Shown in pieces: positions 59,227-64,000 of a DNA stretch of 64,000 bases. A program made the position numbers and the translations under genes. A model generated the notes under the pieces. It made no database searches, was not told the origin of the DNA, and was given only the letters and a program-made list of their open reading frames with translations. The stretch covers positions 4,691,501 to 4,755,500 of the forward strand of contig NZ_CP054021.1 in assembly GCF_005862305.2 (NCBI RefSeq), written 5' to 3'. Origin of the DNA: Rhizobium indicum (GTDB taxonomy: Bacteria > Pseudomonadota > Alphaproteobacteria > Rhizobiales > Rhizobiaceae). The stretch's first letter is position 1, and every line of letters begins with the position of its first letter.

Positions 59227-60228
59227 TCAGGCGCTGACCGCTTCCTGCTCCGTCCCCGAAAAATCCACCGCCGCAAAGGCTGCCGCCAGCACCTCCGGCC
59301 CGGCGCCGGTTTTTGCCGCATCGGTCGAGAGGATCTGACGGTAGCGCCTTGCGCCGGGCAGGCCGGTGAAGAGGCCGACCATGTGGCGCGCCACATGCTG
59401 CAGCCGGCCGCCGCTGGCGATGTGGCGTTCGGCATAGGTCATCATCCGGTCACGCAACGCCTCCCAGTCCGGCGCGCTCGCCGGCGCGCCGAAGAAGCGC
59501 TGGTCGATGTCGGCAAGGATCGCGGCATTCTGATAGGCGGCGCGGCCAAGCATAACGCCGTCGACATGGGCAAGGTGGGTTGCCGCCTCGTCGAGCGTGC
59601 GGATGCCGCCATTGATGCCGATGAAGACATCGGGCCAGCGTTGTTTCATCCGATAGACGATCTCGTAGTCGAGCGGCGGGATCTCGCGGTTCTCTTTGGG
59701 GCTCAGGCCCTTCAACCATGCCTTGCGGGCATGGATCCAGATCGCGTCGGCGCCGGCATCGAGAACGCGGCTGATCAGCTCGGGCAGCGCCCGTTCCGGC
59801 TCCTGCTCGTCGACGCCGATCCGGCATTTCACCGTCACCGGCGCGGTCGCGACTGCCTTCATCGCAGCGACGCATGCGGCCACCGTCTCCGGCGTCAGCA
59901 TCAGGCAGGCGCCGAAGGTGCCGGACTGCACGCGGTCGGAAGGGCAGCCGACATTGAGGTTGATCTCATCGTAACCGTAGGGCTCGGCGATCTTCACCGC
60001 CTCGGCAAGCTTTGCCGGGTCCGATCCGCCGAGCTGCAGCGCCAGCGGATGCTCGGCAGCGTCATGGCCGAGCAGCCGATCGCGTGGGCCATGGATGATC
60101 GCATCCGCCACCACCATCTCGGTATAGAGCAGCGCCTCGCGACTGATCTGCCGGTGGAAATAACGGCAATGCCGATCCGTCCAATCGATCATCGGGGCGA
60201 CCGCAAAAATCGGCCTCTTCTGCGTCAT
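59227..60228 (-). CDS. dusA: tRNA-dihydrouridine synthase A
   Basis: 333 residues, the DusA length. FAVAPMIDWTDRHCRYFHRQ at the start is the DusA signature; the catalytic Cys lies in LNVGCPSDRVQSGTFGACLM, with the FMN/tRNA site in IWIHARKAWLKGLSPKENRE and GINGGIRT. Reduces U20/U20a in tRNA D-loops using FMN and NADPH. The ATG at 60228 is the first plausible start; upstream frame extension has no ribosome-binding site. Confidence 0.92.
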   Translation of the reverse strand: MTQKRPIFAVAPMIDWTDRHCRYFHRQISREALLYTEMVVADAIIHGPRDRLLGHDAAEHPLALQLGGSDPAKLAEAVKIAEPYGYDEINLNVGCPSDRVQSGTFGACLMLTPETVAACVAAMKAVATAPVTVKCRIGVDEQEPERALPELISRVLDAGADAIWIHARKAWLKGLSPKENREIPPLDYEIVYRMKQRWPDVFIGINGGIRTLDEAATHLAHVDGVMLGRAAYQNAAILADIDQRFFGAPASAPDWEALRDRMMTYAERHIASGGRLQHVARHMVGLFTGLPGARRYRQILSTDAAKTGAGPEVLAAAFAAVDFSGTEQEAVSA

Positions 60229-60354
60229 CGACGTTCCATTGTTCCTTGTTACCGGGGGCCGCAGCGCGGCGCCGTCACCCCGCATGGGGCGGGCATCCAT
60301 AAAGCGCGCATATAACACTTGCCAATGCGATCGACAAATGACAGCCGCACCACA

Positions 60355-60386
60355 AACAGAAACGGCGCCCCTTGCGGAGCGCCGTT
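60355..60386 (-). terminator. Intrinsic terminator of the cold-shock gene
   Basis: Minus strand: AACGGCGC, loop of ten, GCGCCGTT followed by TCTGTTTG. Lies 25 bases past the csp stop. Confidence 0.75.
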
Positions 60387-60410
60387 CATGCCGCCGAAGC
60401 GATGTCTAAC

Positions 60411-60623
60411 TTACGAAGCCGAGATGTTGACAGCCTTCGGGCCCTTGCCCATGCGGTCCGGCTCGGTGTCGAAGGTAACCTGCTGGCCTTCGCGCAGCGA
60501 CTGGATGCCAGAAGCCTGCAGCGCAGAGATATGGACAAAAACGTCCTTTGCGCCGCCGTCCGGCGTGATGAAACCAAAACCCTTGTCCTGGTTGAAGAAT
60601 TTTACGGTGCCCTTGGTGGCCAT
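60411..60623 (-). CDS. Cold-shock domain protein
   Basis: 70 residues. RNA-binding motifs RNP1 KGFGFI (residues 14-19) and RNP2 VFVHIS (28-33) are intact, and the rest matches CspA size and pattern ([20 protein letters not shown]). Binds single-stranded nucleic acid and may be constitutive or cold-induced. AAGGACGA precedes the ATG. A structured leader of up to 150 bases, as usual for csp genes, may lie upstream (60624-60780). Confidence 0.93.
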   Translation of the reverse strand: MATKGTVKFFNQDKGFGFITPDGGAKDVFVHISALQASGIQSLREGQQVTFDTEPDRMGKGPKAVNISAS

Positions 60624-61385
60624 TGGGATCGTCCTTTTCCCTTAGTCTGTGTAGTATCCGCGCCCCCGAGAGGAAGCGGACGGCTTTAGCTTTCGCCCCG
60701 ATCGATTGGGACGAAGGGTCAGTCGGAGAAGTCACGTACGGGGAAAGAACGTCTACGTAGGCGGGTAGTCCCGCGCCGCCTTCCAAACGGAAGGGATTAC
60801 CACATCAGTCCAGTCACCGGCATGCAAATGCCCGAGTAAGTCAATTCGTGCCAGCATTTCGGGCAAAAAGCAAGCGAGATTATTGTGCCATGCCCGCATC
60901 AATGTCGGGAAATGCCGAAGATTCAGATACTTGACGATGGGTTAACGGATTCTTGCACGGCTGTCCCATATCGGGATTCCGTGCCGAAACGGGATGACGG
61001 GCGGATTCGATAGCCGGGCAGGGATTTCGTGGGGCGGTCGGGGTGGCGGGCACATCGATCAGCCCTCAAGGTGAAGAGGATCGCAGAGTCTGCTCTCCAG
61101 TGTTCCTCGCGCCGTCTTTGCTCCGCCCTCATCCTGAGGTGCGTAGCCCGCAGGGCGAAGCCTCGAAGGACGGGGGCGGCCACCGGCGCCATTGCCTTCG
61201 ATTCTGCATAGGGGCTTTGTGGAATGCAGGTGGGAGGAGTTTCCACGCCCGCCTCGAGGTTCGAGACGGCCCCTTGGGCCTCCTCACCATGAGGGCTCTC
61301 TTTGGCGCCTGCGGCTTTTATTCTACAGCTAGTGCAATTGTCCGCTCCATCCTCGTCGTAGGCGAGCCCCCCAAAGGCTTCCCAC
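60624..61385. other. Intergenic region upstream of csp with a dispersed repeat
   Basis: The left part is probably the csp leader and promoter, with a GCGGG-TAGT-CCCGC hairpin at 60761-60774. A CCTCATCCTGAGG element lies at 61126-61188. No coding frame is supported. Confidence 0.55.
61126..61188. repeat. CCTCATCCTGAGG dispersed element (copy C)
   Basis: CCCTCATCCTGAGGTGCG to CCTCGAAGGACGGGGGCGGC and CACCGGCG; the longest of the three copies in the window and colinear with the copy at 38344. Confidence 0.7.
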
Positions 61386-61853
61386 CTACTGCGCATCCCC
61401 CAGCAACCCGCTCAAGCTCCACGGATTATCACCCTGCTGGTTGGCGATATCGTCGACCTTCCAGCCGCCGTGTTCGCGCACCAGAGTATAGAAGAGCGTC
61501 ACCTCTTCGCCGTTTTCAAACTGCACCTCCACCTCGGCCTTGTCATCCAGCAGGATCGGTTGGCCGATCCTGACGTCGCTCGCGGCGCCGTCCTGGCCTG
61601 CGATGACGGGATCGAAGTCGATCGCGCCGACATCGCCTTCCGGCGTGTTGTCGAGATCGGTCTGGAGAATCTTGTTCAGGTGGTCGGAGAAGAAGGTCGA
61701 ATAAGGCGAGGGCGCCTCGGCGTCGCTGTTATCGGTGTCGTAGCTATAGAGCGCCTTGAGCAGCGCCTTCGGCGTCTTGTAGGTCTGCGCCGATGCCGGC
61801 AAGGCTGCGACCGCCGACACGGCGAGGGCGAGAATGAATGTGGGCAGGCGCAT
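61386..61853 (-). CDS. DUF3828-like periplasmic protein
   Basis: 155 residues, GGAGAG before the ATG. Signal peptide ILALAVSAVAALPASAQ, then KTPKALLKALYSYDTDNSDA and FFSDHLNKILQTDLDN. The C-terminal half has VEVQFENGEEVTLFYTLVRE and WKVDDIANQQGDNPWSLSGL. The layout (early YxxY-like segment, buried W in GGWKVDDI) matches DUF3828/NTF2-like periplasmic proteins. Role unknown. Confidence 0.75.
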   Translation of the reverse strand: MRLPTFILALAVSAVAALPASAQTYKTPKALLKALYSYDTDNSDAEAPSPYSTFFSDHLNKILQTDLDNTPEGDVGAIDFDPVIAGQDGAASDVRIGQPILLDDKAEVEVQFENGEEVTLFYTLVREHGGWKVDDIANQQGDNPWSLSGLLGDAQ

Positions 61854-62033
61854 GCGGGCTCTCCTCGATGAGCGGTGAATCATAGCGGAGTCGGGCGCTG
61901 AGGTGGAGCGGCATTTTAGGGGCGGGTTGTCAGGATCTGTCGTGGTCATCGGCCCCGTTCGAATGACCACGCCCCACGCTTGTTTGTGACAGGCGCCCGG
62001 GCGAGACTTCCAAATCAAGCTGGGGAGGGTGAG

Positions 62034-62345
62034 ATGAAATGCATCGTCGGATTCTTCATGACCAAGCCTGGAAAGCGCCATGCCTATCTGGCCGCGGCGC
62101 AGAACCATCTCGAACAGAGCCGGCTCGACCCGGATTGTCTCTATATCGAGCTGGTGCCGATGCCCGAGCATCCCGACAAGATTCTGTTGGCAGAGGCCTT
62201 CACCAGCGAGGAAGCGCATCGCCGGCACGAGGATACGGACCACATGCGCGAGCTATGGGCCGTCGGCCCGACGCTGCTGTCGCATGTCGTTATCGACAAT
62301 GTGATTTCCGCTCAGGTGGAGCATATCGACGAGCGGTTTGACTGA
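62034..62345 (+). CDS. Antibiotic biosynthesis monooxygenase (ABM)-like protein
   Basis: 103 residues; GGGAGGG before the ATG. The ABM fold appears as IVGFFMTKPGKRHAYLAAAQ, then LDPDCLYIELVPMPEHPDKI and EAFTSEEAHRRHEDTDHMRE. Members include YgiN-type quinol monooxygenases and haem-degrading enzymes. The His/Asp-rich helix HRRHEDTDH may hold the active-site residues. Substrate unknown. Converges on the RTX gene. Confidence 0.78.
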   Translation: MKCIVGFFMTKPGKRHAYLAAAQNHLEQSRLDPDCLYIELVPMPEHPDKILLAEAFTSEEAHRRHEDTDHMRELWAVGPTLLSHVVIDNVISAQVEHIDERFD

Positions 62346-62430
62346 TGCGTGCCTGATTTCGCGCGGCCACCCATCGGTGGGGCTTGCACGACTGCAAGTC
62401 CCACCTCGGTGCCCGGCAATTCTGTTGCGG

Positions 62431-64000
62431 CTAGATCAATGCCTCATGCGACAGCGCAAACGACGGCTCGAAGACGTCCTTTACTGCCACCGTGAAATCG
62501 TGGCTCGTGACGTTTCCGACCGCGTCATAGGCTTCGGCGGTGAAGGTCAGGCTGTGGGTGCTTTCGTAGTCGATCGCAGCCTTGGTCTGGATCTTGTTGC
62601 CGACGAGCTTGAAGATGCCGTCGGCATCGTCCGTCAGCCGCCATTTCACTGTGTCGCCTTCCGGATCCTTCGCCGTGAGCAGGCCGACGGAGGTGCCGAT
62701 CGCGACATTCTCGGAGATCGAGCTGCGCGAGAAGGCGAGATTGGTCGGCGCCTTGTTGACGGGGGCCTCGTTGACGTCGAGCACGTTGATGGTGATGTCC
62801 TTTTCGACCGTGACCTTGCCATCCGAAACAGCGACCTTGATCGTGTGTGACTTGGCGGTCTCGTAGTCCAGCGCCTTCGAGGTGACGATGCGGTTGCCAT
62901 TGATCCGGAAGTGGTCGTTGGCTCCGTCGATCAGCGTATAGGTGAGCGCGTCGCCATCGGCGTCCTTGGCGCTGAGCAGGCCGACCGTGGTCCAGATCGG
63001 TGTGCTCTCCAACAGGGAAGTTTTCGAGAGCTGTATATTGGTGGGCGCGCTGTTGCTGCCGTCGGGCGTGAACTTTCCCTTGGCGAAATCGTAGACGCCG
63101 TCGGCAAAACGGGCGAATTCAACATCGGTCAGCGTATCCTTGCCCTCCAGGGCGCTCGTCAGGATGTGGCTGCCATTGTTCAATGCGAAGGTGTATTTGG
63201 CGAAATTGCCTGAGAAGACCGCCGTATCGATGCCCGCACCGCCCAAAAGCACGTCGTTGCCGGCGCCGCCTTCGAACCTGTCATTGCCGCCGGTTCCGAA
63301 GAAATAGTCGTCGCCGCCGCCGGTCTTGACGTCGATGCCGAAGGCGGTGCCGAAGATGTCTACGTGGCGGCTGGCCAGTTCGTCGGAGAGGTCGGCATGG
63401 GCGCTGTCCGTCAACGTCAGTGCGAGGACATCGTTCTCATAGCCCGGCATTTCGTATTTGACGATCTTGTCGAAGCTTTCGAACTGGGCGGCCGAAGCAA
63501 GAACCTCGGCTCCCGCCGTTTCAAGAATTTCGACGTTCTTGATCGTCAGGCCGGCAAGCCCGATGAATTCCATGCTGGGGCCCAAGGTCGGCTCGATGAC
63601 GCGCAGCGTATCCGTGCCGGCGCCGCCGTCGATCACTCCGGAAATCGCGGAAGAGTGTGTCCGCAAGGTGATCGCATCGTTGCCTTCGCCGGCGTCGATA
63701 TCGAAGGTCTCGGGAGTGGTGGAAACATTGTCGCCGTCGAAGATTGCGTCGTTGCCCGCACCGCCGGTCAGCTTGTCATTGCCGCCATTGCCAGAGATCG
63801 TGTCGTTGCCGGTGCCGCCGTCCAAAATGTCATTGCCAGCGGCACCGTGTAGATAGTCGTTGCCGCCGCCGGTCTTGACGTCGATACTGGAGTCCGTGCC
63901 GCCGATGGTGACCGAATTGTTTGCCAGTTCGTCGGAAAGATCGAGATGGCTGCCGTCCGTCAATCTCAGGGAGATGGGAAACTGATCGGTCGGACCGGTC
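62431..64000 (-). CDS. Large RTX/cadherin-domain exoprotein (5' end outside window)
   Basis: The frame is open to the window edge, so only the C-terminal 523 residues are seen. Two RTX blocks with nonapeptides of the GGxGND type (GGTGNDTISGNGGNDKLTGG, and GGAGNDVLLGGAG) bind calcium. Two cadherin-like repeats follow: APTNIQLSKTSLLES and APTNLAFSRSSISEN, each ending in DVNEAP- or DVFEP-like linkers. A repeated LSDELA segment marks another duplication. The short hydrophobic C-terminus (FALSHEALI) suits type I secretion. Likely an adhesin or matrix protein. Confidence 0.85.
   Translation of the reverse strand, partial: TGPTDQFPISLRLTDGSHLDLSDELANNSVTIGGTDSSIDVKTGGGNDYLHGAAGNDILDGGTGNDTISGNGGNDKLTGGAGNDAIFDGDNVSTTPETFDIDAGEGNDAITLRTHSSAISGVIDGGAGTDTLRVIEPTLGPSMEFIGLAGLTIKNVEILETAGAEVLASAAQFESFDKIVKYEMPGYENDVLALTLTDSAHADLSDELASRHVDIFGTAFGIDVKTGGGDDYFFGTGGNDRFEGGAGNDVLLGGAGIDTAVFSGNFAKYTFALNNGSHILTSALEGKDTLTDVEFARFADGVYDFAKGKFTPDGSNSAPTNIQLSKTSLLESTPIWTTVGLLSAKDADGDALTYTLIDGANDHFRINGNRIVTSKALDYETAKSHTIKVAVSDGKVTVEKDITINVLDVNEAPVNKAPTNLAFSRSSISENVAIGTSVGLLTAKDPEGDTVKWRLTDDADGIFKLVGNKIQTKAAIDYESTHSLTFTAEAYDAVGNVTSHDFTVAVKDVFEPSFALSHEALI

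Noticed and set aside
1..64000. rRNA, tRNA or complete insertion sequence
   Set aside because: None was recognised on either strand by eye; a dedicated tRNA and IS search would be needed to exclude small or divergent examples.

Overview
The window reads as chromosomal DNA of a Rhizobium species, most likely of the R. leguminosarum/R. etli group. The evidence is the high-GC alphaproteobacterial codon use, the many short intergenic palindromes typical of rhizobia (GAGCATGATG...CATCATGCTC, CCTCATCCTGAGG...CCTCGAAGGACG and similar), small families common in Rhizobiales (BA14K, DUF3313, DUF1109 anti-sigma), and secreted beta-helix and RTX proteins of the type I secretion kind at both ends. No rRNA, tRNA, complete insertion sequence or CRISPR array was seen. 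Gene calls rest on reading frames, ribosome-binding sites and motif recognition; no database search was possible.

Layout. 1-3200: two tandem paralogous beta-helix exoproteins and a small unknown gene. 3333-6728: an ECF sigma/anti-sigma pair diverging from a Met-rich periplasmic peptide, a membrane cytochrome b and a Tat-exported molybdoenzyme, with matching SigF-type promoters on both sides. This is the best candidate for a coherent stress system. 6771-9986: an intradiol dioxygenase-like protein, an SDR remnant, and two NmrA-like reductases around a cupin. 10555-15755: a Na+/H+ antiporter, the K+ transporter kup and tyrS, which has a Tyr-Tyr leader peptide. 15944-18781: a periplasmic protein whose promoter and N-terminus copy those of kup, an MFS permease and a small CHAP-like protein. 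18849-35765: single-gene units (methyltransferase, acetyltransferases, PLP decarboxylase, ornithine cyclodeaminase-like protein, dapB, VOC proteins, nitrilase-like protein, LysR with its divergent partner, ABC exporter, LysE, phosphodiester glycosidase, ubiA). An octapeptide-repeat membrane protein lies at 22432.

36397-46056: argG diverging from an Lrp/AsnC regulator, then regulator/enzyme pairs (MarR-GNAT fusion, TetR/aldo-keto reductase, TetR/O-methyltransferase, HxlR/RibD-like reductase), several with visible palindromic operators in the shared promoter. 46082-48686: a three-gene ABC-2 type exporter operon. 48849-52819: an FMN reductase, a 48-residue membrane peptide diverging from a two-component system, and a DUF3313 lipoprotein. 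53100-54550: a tandem duplication of a BA14K gene with its promoter and terminator; the second copy is frameshifted. 55025-57621: small unknown genes, an orphan phage terminase small subunit and an alpha/beta hydrolase. 58232-62345: an HtrA-like protease without a signal peptide, dusA, a cold-shock gene, a DUF3828-like protein and a monooxygenase-like protein. 62431-64000: a large RTX/cadherin exoprotein running off the window.

How the genes fit together. The sigF-nrsF-mrpX-cytochrome-molybdoenzyme block is predicted to sense and repair periplasmic oxidative damage. The kup and antiporter genes serve ion homeostasis. tyrS appears to sense charged tRNA-Tyr through its leader. Most of the rest are independent transcription units, as expected of a rhizobial chromosome with several recent small duplications and decayed fragments.
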